This document shows positions 38,019-45,453 of a stretch of 56,184 nucleotides of DNA, in pieces. Position 1 is the first letter of the stretch, and each line of letters starts with the position of its first letter. A program made the translations under genes and the position numbers. This DNA comes from Aestuariivivens insulae (GTDB taxonomy: Bacteria > Bacteroidota > Bacteroidia > Flavobacteriales > Flavobacteriaceae): assembly GCF_022662195.1 (NCBI RefSeq), contig NZ_JAKMCS010000020.1, positions 1 through 56,184 of the forward strand, in the 5' to 3' direction. Below the pieces are notes generated by a model, which saw nothing but the letters and a program-made list of their open reading frames with translations, ran no database searches and was not told the origin of the DNA.

Positions 38019-38022
38019 CATG

Positions 38023-38030
38023 TACTTTTG
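38023..38030 (+). promoter_or_regulatory. Putative -7 promoter box for the kdsD operon
   Basis: TACTTTTG fits TAnnTTTG, and lies 93 bp before the kdsD start, right next to the inverted repeat at 37976-38018. The -33 match is poor. Confidence 0.4.
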
Positions 38031-38123
38031 TAACGGAAATTTCAAATCAAATAAGATTTATTTGAATAATAATTTTAAAGATAACAAAATCTTTAAAAGC
38101 TTCAACTAAAAAGTAAATAAATT

Positions 38124-39089
38124 TTGAGCCAAAAACAGTCTATCATTAGTACAGCAAAGCATACTATTGAAATGGAAAGTCAAGCCATTTCAAATTTATC
38201 AAACCTAGTGGATGAAGATTTCGCCAATGCTGTAACTTTAATATACCAATCTAAAGGCAGGGTTATCATTACCGGTATAGGAAAAAGCGCTATAATAGCA
38301 AGCAAAATTGTAGCTACTTTAAATTCTACCGGTACCCCAGCTATTTTTATGCATGCTGCCGATGCCATTCATGGCGATTTAGGATTAATTCTAGAAGACG
38401 ATGTCGTTATCTGTATCTCCAAAAGCGGTAATACCCCAGAGATAAAAGTCTTAGTCCCCCTAATTAAGAGAGCTAAAAACAAGATGATTGCCATAACAGG
38501 CAACACCGATTCATTTTTAGCCCAACAAGCCGATTATGTGTTAAACGGTTATGTAGAAAAAGAAGCCTGTCCTAACAATCTGGCCCCAACGACCAGTACA
38601 ACAGCCCAATTGGTTATTGGGGATGCGCTTGCCGTTTGTTTGTTGGAACTAAGAGGTTTTTCGAGTAGGGATTTTGCAAAATACCATCCTGGCGGTGCTT
38701 TAGGCAAAAAATTATATTTAAGGGTACAGGACATTGCTTCGGTAAACCAAAAACCTAAAGTAAGCAGTGACACCAATATTAAAGAGGTTATCGTAGAAAT
38801 TACCGAAAAAATGTTGGGCGTTACAGCAGTTGTAGAACAAAATAAAATTATTGGTATCATTACCGATGGTGATTTACGTAGAATGCTTGCCAAAGCAGAC
38901 GACTTTTCACAATTAACGGCCAAGGATATTATGAGCAGCAACCCCAAACGAATTGAAGCAGATGCCATGGCGGTAGATGCAAAAAATGTTATGGAAAACA
39001 ATGGCATTTCACAACTTTTGGTTGAAGAACAAGGGCTTTATGCGGGAGTTATCCATCTTCACGACCTTATAAAAGAAGGAATTATATAA
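38124..39089 (+). CDS. kdsD: KpsF/GutQ-type arabinose-5-phosphate isomerase
   Basis: A 321-residue enzyme that interconverts ribulose-5-phosphate and arabinose-5-phosphate, the first step to Kdo for lipopolysaccharide. An N-terminal SIS domain (about 30-190) contains VIITGIGKSAIIASKIVATL and SKSGNTPEI. Two CBS motifs follow (about 205-260 and 270-321: VVEQNKIIGIITDGDLRRML). The start is TTG; an in-frame stop lies two codons upstream, and the ATG at codon 17 would cut conserved N-terminal text. It overlaps tatC by one base (TAATG). The operon with lptB supports an LPS role. Confidence 0.9.
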   Translation: MSQKQSIISTAKHTIEMESQAISNLSNLVDEDFANAVTLIYQSKGRVIITGIGKSAIIASKIVATLNSTGTPAIFMHAADAIHGDLGLILEDDVVICISKSGNTPEIKVLVPLIKRAKNKMIAITGNTDSFLAQQADYVLNGYVEKEACPNNLAPTTSTTAQLVIGDALAVCLLELRGFSSRDFAKYHPGGALGKKLYLRVQDIASVNQKPKVSSDTNIKEVIVEITEKMLGVTAVVEQNKIIGIITDGDLRRMLAKADDFSQLTAKDIMSSNPKRIEADAMAVDAKNVMENNGISQLLVEEQGLYAGVIHLHDLIKEGII

Positions 39090-39919
39090 TGGCAAAACAA
39101 AAAAAGAACATCAACGAGATGTCATTTCTAGATCATCTAGAAGATTTACGCTGGCATTTAATTAGAATTGTAGTTGCCGTAGTATCGGTAGCTACCTTAG
39201 CTTTTATTTTTAGTCGATTTATTTTTGACGACATCATTTTTGCGCCAAAAGACATGAGCTTTCCTACCTATAAAATGTTGTGCAAAGCAGCTACCTATAT
39301 TAATGTGAACACCACATTTTGCGCAGAGGAAATCCCCATGATTATACAAAACAGGACAATGGCAGGGCAATTTTCGGCAGATATCTGGACGGCTATTCTG
39401 GCAGGTTTTATTATTTCGTTCCCTTATGTCATTTACCAACTATGGAAGTTTGTAAGCCCGGGCTTACACGAAAACGAACGTAAGCACTCTAGAGGATTTA
39501 TTATTATTTCTTCACTGCTGTTCTTTATTGGCGTATTATTTGGCTACTACGTTATAACCCCCTTATCAATAAACTTTTTAGCCAATTACAGTGTATCAAC
39601 AGTAGTAGACAATCAAATTGATATAAGCTCATACATTGCATTAGTACGCTCTTCAGCATTAGCATCGGGCCTAATTTTTGAGTTGCCAATCATTATTTAC
39701 TTTTTAACCAAGATTGGTTTGGTTACCCCTGAAGTGTTAAGAAAATATAGAAAGTATGCCTTGGTTATTGTATTAATACTTTCAGCAGTCATAACACCGC
39801 CAGACATTGCCAGTCAGGTTATTGTAGCCATTCCTATTTTAATCTTATATCAAGTTAGTATTTATATTTCTAAAGTTGTGGTTAGAAACCAAAGTAAAAA
39901 AGAAATACAACATGTCTGA
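39089..39919 (+). CDS. tatC: Twin-arginine translocase subunit TatC
   Basis: A 276-residue integral membrane protein with the N-terminal family motif MSFLDHLEDLRWHLIR (about 11-26) and six hydrophobic helices. Central segments include FVSPGLHENERKHSRGF, and the end shows LSAVITPPDIASQVIVAIPI. It binds signal peptides of folded Tat substrates. It sits between kdsD and the CMD gene, overlapping each by 1 and 8 bp, so it is in a tight operon. tatA/B are not in this window. Confidence 0.95.
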   Translation: MAKQKKNINEMSFLDHLEDLRWHLIRIVVAVVSVATLAFIFSRFIFDDIIFAPKDMSFPTYKMLCKAATYINVNTTFCAEEIPMIIQNRTMAGQFSADIWTAILAGFIISFPYVIYQLWKFVSPGLHENERKHSRGFIIISSLLFFIGVLFGYYVITPLSINFLANYSVSTVVDNQIDISSYIALVRSSALASGLIFELPIIIYFLTKIGLVTPEVLRKYRKYALVIVLILSAVITPPDIASQVIVAIPILILYQVSIYISKVVVRNQSKKEIQHV

Positions 39920-40262
39920 TATCGTAAAGGAGTTTAACGATTACCGTTCTAAAATGAACGATAAAATTCTCGCTGATAACAATAAGATTATCAAGCGTAT
40001 TTTCAATTTAGATACCAATGCTTACACTGAAGGCGCCCTGGATGTAAAAACAAAAGAGTTATTGGGGTTGGTAGCCTCGGCTGTTTTACGTTGCGATGAT
40101 TGCATTAAATACCATTTAGAAACCAGTTACAACATAGGGTTAAAAAAAGAAGAAGTCATTGAAGCTTTAAGTATTGCCACTTTGGTTGGTGGCACTATCG
40201 TTATCCCGCATTTGCGCCGAGCCTACGAGTTTTGGGATGCGTTGGAGTCTCAAGGCGAATAA
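39912..40262 (+). CDS. Carboxymuconolactone decarboxylase family protein (AhpD-like)
   Basis: About 116 residues; I chose the ATG at 39912 because the longer frame would overlap tatC by 44 bp with non-family residues. An AhpD-like CXXC motif C61-D-D-C64 with His68 follows (RCDDCIKYHLETSYNIGLKK), and the C-terminus has SIATLVGGTIVIPHLRRAYE. Such proteins are small alkylhydroperoxidases or oxidoreductases. It overlaps tatC by 8 bp and sits 91 bp before lptB. The redox motif suggests a thiol oxidoreductase; the link to TatC or Lpt is inference. Confidence 0.87.
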   Translation: MSDIVKEFNDYRSKMNDKILADNNKIIKRIFNLDTNAYTEGALDVKTKELLGLVASAVLRCDDCIKYHLETSYNIGLKKEEVIEALSIATLVGGTIVIPHLRRAYEFWDALESQGE

Positions 40263-40353
40263 CCAATATATCTAGTTAAACAAATTATAAAATAAAGTAT
40301 CTGCTATCGTAGTGCATATGATTTTACTATTTTTAGCGTTCAGTATATAACTT

Positions 40354-41094
40354 ATGATTTTAAGAGCCGAAAATTTAATGAAGTCCTACAGCGGACGAAA
40401 AGTAGTAAAGGATGTTTCCCTAGAAGTTAAACAAGGGGAAATCGTTGGACTTCTGGGCCCCAATGGTGCAGGAAAGACCACATCGTTCTATATGATTGTT
40501 GGTTTAATAAAACCCAATGGAGGCCATATCTTTCTTGATAACACTGAAATCACAAAATATCCCATGTATAAGCGTGCCCAAAACGGTATTGGGTATTTAG
40601 CACAGGAAGCTTCGGTATTTAGAAAATTAAGTATTGAAGACAATATTTTAAGCGTATTGCAGCTTACCAAATTGAGCAAAAAAGAGCAGCACCTTAAAAT
40701 GGAATCGCTTATAGAAGAATTTGGATTGGGGCATATTCGCAAGAACCGTGGTGATTTATTATCAGGTGGTGAGCGTCGCCGTACCGAAATTGCGCGTGCA
40801 TTGGCTACAGACCCAAATTTTATTTTACTAGACGAACCTTTTGCCGGGGTAGACCCCGTGGCTGTTGAAGATATTCAACGTATCGTGGCCCAGCTTACCA
40901 AAAAGAACATTGGCATCTTAATTACCGACCATAACGTACAGGAAACCCTTGCCATTACAGACCGAACCTATTTAATGTTTGAGGGTAGCATCCTTAAAGC
41001 TGGCGAACCCGAAGAACTGGCTAACGATGAGATGGTTCGTAAAGTGTATTTAGGACAGAATTTCGAGCTGCGTAAGAAGAAGATTAGGGATTAA
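40354..41094 (+). CDS. lptB: LPS export ABC transporter ATPase LptB
   Basis: A 246-residue ABC ATPase. Walker A is GPNGAGKTT (35-43), the signature is [15 protein letters not shown] (about 136-150), Walker B is [12 protein letters not shown], and the switch histidine is in LITDHNV. It powers extraction of lipopolysaccharide from the inner membrane with LptF/G. It lies downstream of kdsD and tatC, an arrangement conserved in Bacteroidota. The last gene before the repeat array. Confidence 0.95.
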   Translation: MILRAENLMKSYSGRKVVKDVSLEVKQGEIVGLLGPNGAGKTTSFYMIVGLIKPNGGHIFLDNTEITKYPMYKRAQNGIGYLAQEASVFRKLSIEDNILSVLQLTKLSKKEQHLKMESLIEEFGLGHIRKNRGDLLSGGERRRTEIARALATDPNFILLDEPFAGVDPVAVEDIQRIVAQLTKKNIGILITDHNVQETLAITDRTYLMFEGSILKAGEPEELANDEMVRKVYLGQNFELRKKKIRD

Positions 41095-41181
41095 GTTTTG
41101 CTCTTCGTTTGCTGTTAAAATATCCAGCAGTTTGTTAAGATGATGATTTAGTTTCTATCATTACATCTACTATAAAAAGCC

Positions 41182-41871
41182 TGTCATTCCTGCGTGTCAC
41201 ACTGAGCCTGTCGAAGTGAAGGCAAGAATCCACAACTCACAACACTATTAAGATTGACCTGTCATTCCTGCGTGTTACGCTGAGCTTGTCGAAGTGTAGG
41301 CAGGAATCCACATTAATAAACATCATTAAAATTAACTGTCATTCCTGCGTGCCACACTGAGCCTGTCGAAGTGAAGGCAGGAATCCACAACCCCATCTCA
41401 TTCAAAAACAATAGCTTCACCAAGCTTTATTTATAATATTATTCTTAGTTTTAGCACTGCTTGTCATTCCTGCGTGTCACGCTGAGCCTGTCGAAGCGCA
41501 GGCAGGAATCCACATTCATAAACATCATTAAAATTAACTGTCATTCCTGCGTGCCACACTGAGCCTGTCGAAGCGGAGGCAAGAATCCACAACTCACAAC
41601 ACTATTAAGATTGACCTGTCATTCCCGCGCGTTACGCTGAGCCTGCCGAAGCGGAGGCAAGAATCCACAACTCCATCTCATTCAAAAAACAATAGCTTTA
41701 CCAATCTTTATTTGTAATATTATTCTTAGTTTTAACACTGCTTGTCATTCCCGCGTGTCACACTTAGCCTGTCGAAGCGAAGGCAGGAATCCACATTCAT
41801 AAACATCATTAAAATTAACTGTCATTCCTGCGTGTCACGCTGAGCCTGTCGAAGTGAAGGCAGGAATCCAC
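41182..41871 (+). repeat. Array of eight 52-bp palindromic repeats with reused spacers
   Basis: Eight 52-bp units in the same orientation start at 41182, 41260, 41337, 41462, 41539, 41617, 41743 and 41820. Each runs from TGTCATTCC to ATCCAC; the outer ATTCCTGC pairs with GCAGGAAT in most units. Spacers occur as only three types, in the order A B C B A C B (25-26 bp for A and B, 73-74 bp for C), so this is not a CRISPR. The array ends 18 bp before the GIY-YIG gene. It accounts for most of the 795-bp gap after lptB. Confidence 0.95.
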
Positions 41872-41889
41872 TTGTTAGCCATAATACTT

Positions 41890-42201
41890 ATGTACAAAAC
41901 CATACACCAATACTACCTATACATTTTAACCAATAAAAGAAATGGCACATTATACATTGGTGTTACAAACAATTTAGAACGAAGAATGTTTGAACACAAA
42001 AACAAACATATTGAAGGCTTTACCCAAAAATACGGTTTAAACCAATTGGTCTATTTTGAAACCTACCAATATATAAACGATGCCATTAAAAGGGAAAAGA
42101 ACATGAAAAAATGGAAAAGGCAATGGAAAATTAAACTGATTGAAAAAGAAAATCCAAATTGGCATGATCTTTCTAAAGATTGGACTTACCTTATCGAATA
42201 A
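41890..42201 (+). CDS. GIY-YIG endonuclease family protein flanked by palindromic repeats
   Basis: A 103-residue protein (longer frame from 41854 starts inside the last repeat, so I chose the ATG at 41890). It shows the GIY-YIG core as YYLYILTNKR...LYIGVTNNLERRMFEHKN (about 8-44, Y-x-Y and Y-I-G) with Arg in LERR, and a C-terminal half containing YINDAIKREKNMKKWKRQWK. Family members cut DNA and are found in homing endonucleases, UvrC and small stand-alone forms such as YhbQ. A direct array of palindromic repeats stops 18 bp before the start, and an inverted copy begins right after the stop codon. The gene appears to be the cargo or helper of those repeats. Confidence 0.85.
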   Translation: MYKTIHQYYLYILTNKRNGTLYIGVTNNLERRMFEHKNKHIEGFTQKYGLNQLVYFETYQYINDAIKREKNMKKWKRQWKIKLIEKENPNWHDLSKDWTYLIE

Positions 42202-42229
42202 TGGATTCCAGCCTGCGCAGGAATGACAA
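42202..42229 (-). repeat. Inverted simple copy of the array repeat, directly after the GIY-YIG stop
   Basis: Read on the minus strand it is TTGTCATTCCTGCGCAGG followed by CTGGAATCCA, the palindromic core of the array repeat without the inner 24-bp insert. It starts at the base after the TAA stop. Confidence 0.85.
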
Positions 42230-42242
42230 TCAAATCACTCAT

Positions 42243-43133
42243 TCATTCTCTTTTTTTTCCTTTGAATAGTTTGATAAAAACTTTAAAAAGTTTCACCACT
42301 AAAAGCGCCACACACCCTACCAACAGACCAAGTATAAAGTCTTTTATAAAGCCAGGGAAGCTTTCCAAAACATGATGAAAATAGGGTATTTTATGCCCAA
42401 AGATACCTCCGGCCACCAATAACAAAGCAATAGTCCCTATTACCGAAAGGCTTTTTATCACCCAAGGCAAGGCATTAATTAAAAATTGCCCTATAACTTT
42501 TAAAGCACTATTCTTATTGGATGCATGTAAAGTAACCAATTTTAAACCTAAATCATCCATTCTAACAATTAAGGCTACAATACCGTAAACGCCAACAGTA
42601 GCAATAATTGCCACAATAGACACTACCAAAACCTGAAATAAAATAGACTTGCCCAATACCGTACCCAAAGCAATAATTACAATTTCTACAGATAGGATAA
42701 AATCCGTAAAAATAGCCGACTTAATTTTTTGCTTTTCGATTTCTAACACATGCTCTTCATCACCTATATCACCAATATGCACTTCTTTTTCATGATCATG
42801 AGGCACAAAAAAATCATATATTTTTTCCACACCTTCAAATGCCAAATAAACCCCTCCCAAGACCAATGCTAAGGTAACAGCCCATGGCGCAAAAGCGCTT
42901 AATAAAAAAGCTATAGGGAGTATGATAAGCTTGTTAAGAAAGGAGCCTTTAGTTATGGCCCATAATACAGGAAGCTCTCTTGAAGACACAAAACCTGTTG
43001 CCTTTTCGGCATTCACTGCCAAATCATCTCCTAAGATACCTGCTGTCTTCTTAGTTGTAATCTTACTCATTACTACAACATCATCCATTAATGTAGCTAT
43101 ATCATCCAACAATGCAAAAAAACCAGATGCCAT
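42243..43133 (-). CDS. DUF808 (YedI-like) membrane protein
   Basis: A 296-residue membrane protein with the DUF808 opening MASGFFALLDDIATLMDDVV and KTAGILGDDLAVNAE. About six hydrophobic helices follow, with FVPHDHEKEV in a loop and a basic C-terminus. Function unknown, some relatives are annotated as putative transporters. It follows pssA by 10 bp on the same strand, so they are likely cotranscribed. Confidence 0.85.
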   Translation of the reverse strand: MASGFFALLDDIATLMDDVVVMSKITTKKTAGILGDDLAVNAEKATGFVSSRELPVLWAITKGSFLNKLIILPIAFLLSAFAPWAVTLALVLGGVYLAFEGVEKIYDFFVPHDHEKEVHIGDIGDEEHVLEIEKQKIKSAIFTDFILSVEIVIIALGTVLGKSILFQVLVVSIVAIIATVGVYGIVALIVRMDDLGLKLVTLHASNKNSALKVIGQFLINALPWVIKSLSVIGTIALLLVAGGIFGHKIPYFHHVLESFPGFIKDFILGLLVGCVALLVVKLFKVFIKLFKGKKRE

Positions 43134-43143
43134 GAAAATTATA

Positions 43144-43875
43144 TTAAGATTTGGAGATTAAATTATCTAGAACCGACATGGCTATATAAAGCAATATAAG
43201 CAACGGAATGGCTGCAAATTGCAAAACAATTAACAGCACCATACAAAGCATAATAAAAATGTAACGGGTGGCATTACCTTTAAAACTGTAATCCTTAAAT
43301 TTTAAAGCGAACAGTTTAATACCCGAATTTAAAAGATAAGCACTTAGTAAAGTCACCCCAATTAAAAACCATTTATTTAAAATAATAGCATTAATAGCAT
43401 CATTATTCTGAAACTCCATAATAAGGGGCAATGATAAGATGAACAAGGCATTGGCAGGCGTTGGCAAGCCTTTAAAATAGCTCTGTTGCTCGGTATCGAT
43501 ATTAAAATTGGCCAGTCGGTAGGCTGAAGCTAAAGTGATTAATAAACCAAAGCAAGAAAAAACGGATACACCAAATAAGATATCAGATGTATCATTTACA
43601 CCCCAATCTAGTTCCACAAGTTCTAACAACTTATACATTACAATGCCAGGCACCAAACCACTGGTCACCATATCGGCCAAAGAATCGAGTTGCAGGCCCA
43701 ATTCACTTTGAACCTTTAATTTTCTGGCAGCCAGCCCATCAAAAAAATCAAAGAAAATACCTAAAAAGACAAAGAAAGCCGCTGCAACAAAATTGCTATG
43801 CACAGCATATATAACGCCAATACATCCACAGAACAAATTCAAAAGGGTCAAGGCATTAGGTATATGTCGCTTCAT
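43144..43875 (-). CDS. pssA: CDP-diacylglycerol-serine O-phosphatidyltransferase
   Basis: A 243-residue integral membrane enzyme that makes phosphatidylserine from CDP-diacylglycerol and serine. The CDP-alcohol phosphotransferase motif D-G-x2-A-R-x8-G-x3-D-x3-D is complete (residues about 46-68, starting DGLAARKLKV). The N-terminus MKRHIPNALTLLNLFCGCIG is typical of PssA, and several TM helices follow. The gene order with a DUF808 protein is a two-gene unit. Confidence 0.9.
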   Translation of the reverse strand: MKRHIPNALTLLNLFCGCIGVIYAVHSNFVAAAFFVFLGIFFDFFDGLAARKLKVQSELGLQLDSLADMVTSGLVPGIVMYKLLELVELDWGVNDTSDILFGVSVFSCFGLLITLASAYRLANFNIDTEQQSYFKGLPTPANALFILSLPLIMEFQNNDAINAIILNKWFLIGVTLLSAYLLNSGIKLFALKFKDYSFKGNATRYIFIMLCMVLLIVLQFAAIPLLILLYIAMSVLDNLISKS

Positions 43876-43939
43876 ATTTTTGATTGTAAATTTCTAGTTT
43901 CTAATTAATTTGAAAAGCCCCTAAGCTCTCTTTTCTGTT

Positions 43940-44084
43940 TACCGAACACTGATCACTAAACACTAACACTTCCGTCATCCGTCATCGGTCTTCCGTCTTC
44001 TTCCCTCCGTTAAGACACAAAGCCACTAATCTCTCTTTTCTGATCACTGACCACTGATTACCGAACACCAAACACTACAACTGT
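43940..44084 (+). repeat. Degenerate heptamer repeat tract
   Basis: Heptamers such as CCGAACA, CTGATCA, CTAAACA and CCGTCAT fill most of the 306-bp gap between pssA and the PorV-like gene. A longer direct repeat is also present: 43916-43937 and 44021-44041 share AAGCC-CTAA-CTCTCTTTTCTG with few differences. Confidence 0.7.
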
Positions 44085-44181
44085 CAACTAAAAAAGGTTG
44101 TGTAAAAATAACAAACAAATAGGGTCTAATCCAAGTAGAAAACAATATCTATTCTAAATTGAAGTTTATAGAATGTAAATT

Positions 44182-45279
44182 ATGTGCATATTTGTAAAAA
44201 ATTTGTGTTTGAAAGCTTATCTCACTACCATACTATGCTTTGCTACCCTTCTATTGAGTGCTCAAACCACTAGAAAATACTCTAATGAGTTTATGAACAT
44301 AGGGGTCGATGCAGCCGCATTGGGGATGAGCAGTGCCGTGACAGCGCATACTGCCGATGTAAACTCCGGCTATTGGAACCCCGCAGGATTATTAGCGATT
44401 GAAGACAACCAATTGGCTTTAATGCATTCCAGCTACTTCGCCAATATTGCCAATTACGACTATGCTGCTTTTGCGATGCCTTTGGATGATAGAAGTGCTA
44501 TTGGCGTTTCCTTAATCCGTTTTGCTGTAGATGACATTTTAAATACCACCCAACTTATCGACGAACAGGGCAATATTAATTACGACCGTATAAGCCTGTT
44601 TTCTACTGCCGATTATGGCTTAACCTTTTCCTATGCCAGGGCCTTACCTGTCGAAGGACTTAACTACGGAGTTAACGCCAAGGTGATCCGTAGAATTATT
44701 GGCGACTTTGCCTCGTCGTGGGGCTTCGGATTGGATGTTGGCATTCAGTTTGAAACGGACAACGATTGGAAATTTGGAGCCATGGCAAGGGATATCACGA
44801 CCACCTTTAACGCATGGGCTATTGATGAAGCCGAATTTGAAACCATTAGGGATGCTGTTGAAGGCCAAAACCAAGAACTACCGGAAACTACCGAAATCAC
44901 CATTCCAAAACTACAATTAGGAGTCTCAAAACTGTTGACCTTCAACTACGATTACACCCTACTCACCGCTGTAAACCTAAATGTGCGCTTCGAAGAAAAT
45001 AACGATATTTTTTCAACATCATTTGCAAGCATTAATCCAGCCTTAGGCTTTGAGTTTGGCTATATAGACATGGTATATTTACGTGCCGGCATGGGCAATT
45101 TTCAAAACGAACGCCAATTCGACAATACCGAACAGCTTACCTTCCAGCCAAGCTTTGGCGTTGGCTTTAAGTATAATGGTATCCAAATAGATTATGCCTT
45201 TACCGATATAGGCGACCAGAGCGTTGCCCTATATTCCAATGTGTTTTCCCTAAAACTTGATTTTAGTATTTTTAGGTGA
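44182..45279 (+). CDS. PorV/PorQ-family outer-membrane protein
   Basis: A 365-residue beta-barrel-type protein. A signal peptide (about 1-27, ending LLLSAQ) precedes GVDAAALGMSSAVTAHTADV and GYWNPAGLLAIEDNQLALMH, the N-terminal hallmark of PorV/FadL-like barrels. It ends with an aromatic-terminal LKLDFSIFR. PorV itself shuttles cargo of the type IX secretion system; this is a paralogue or PorQ-like member, not provably PorV. Alone on its strand. Confidence 0.82.
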   Translation: MCIFVKNLCLKAYLTTILCFATLLLSAQTTRKYSNEFMNIGVDAAALGMSSAVTAHTADVNSGYWNPAGLLAIEDNQLALMHSSYFANIANYDYAAFAMPLDDRSAIGVSLIRFAVDDILNTTQLIDEQGNINYDRISLFSTADYGLTFSYARALPVEGLNYGVNAKVIRRIIGDFASSWGFGLDVGIQFETDNDWKFGAMARDITTTFNAWAIDEAEFETIRDAVEGQNQELPETTEITIPKLQLGVSKLLTFNYDYTLLTAVNLNVRFEENNDIFSTSFASINPALGFEFGYIDMVYLRAGMGNFQNERQFDNTEQLTFQPSFGVGFKYNGIQIDYAFTDIGDQSVALYSNVFSLKLDFSIFR

Positions 45280-45332
45280 TGAATTTGTTTAAACTTTTTT
45301 ACTTTGAAGAAAAATAACATCAATCCATTTGG

Positions 45333-45434
45333 TCTCGATACGATTCCGATAACTATCGCAATCACTCGACCTGACATCTACATATTCAAAAATTGTCAAT
45401 TCGAGTGGTTTTTCAAAGAAAAACTGTATCGAGA
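45333..45434. repeat. 102-bp four-way (cloverleaf) inverted repeat element
   Basis: The outer stem is TCTCGATAC (45333-45341) with GTATCGAGA (45426-45434). Hairpin 1 is GATTCCGATA / TATCGCAATC (45342-45363, one mismatch). The central stem is ACTCGA..TGACA (45364-45376) with TGTCA..TCGAGT (45394-45406). Hairpin 2 is GTTTTTC-AAA-GAAAAAC (45408-45424). Together they form a cloverleaf fold on either strand. It lies 19 bp before the chosen start of the DUF4105 gene. Confidence 0.75.
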
Positions 45435-45453
45435 ATTGTATTCTTTTAAAGAT

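Noticed and set aside
41182-41871. CRISPR array
   Set aside because: Repeats are 52 bp and themselves composite palindromes; the spacers are only three sequences reused several times, and no cas gene is near.
44182-45279. Main type IX secretion PorV
   Set aside because: It matches the wider PorV/PorQ family, but no other secretion genes are adjacent and PorV cannot be told apart by motif alone.
45304-45453. N-terminal extension of the DUF4105 protein
   Set aside because: The residues come from the cloverleaf repeat, begin at a TTG and would put about 50 non-conserved residues before a good signal peptide.
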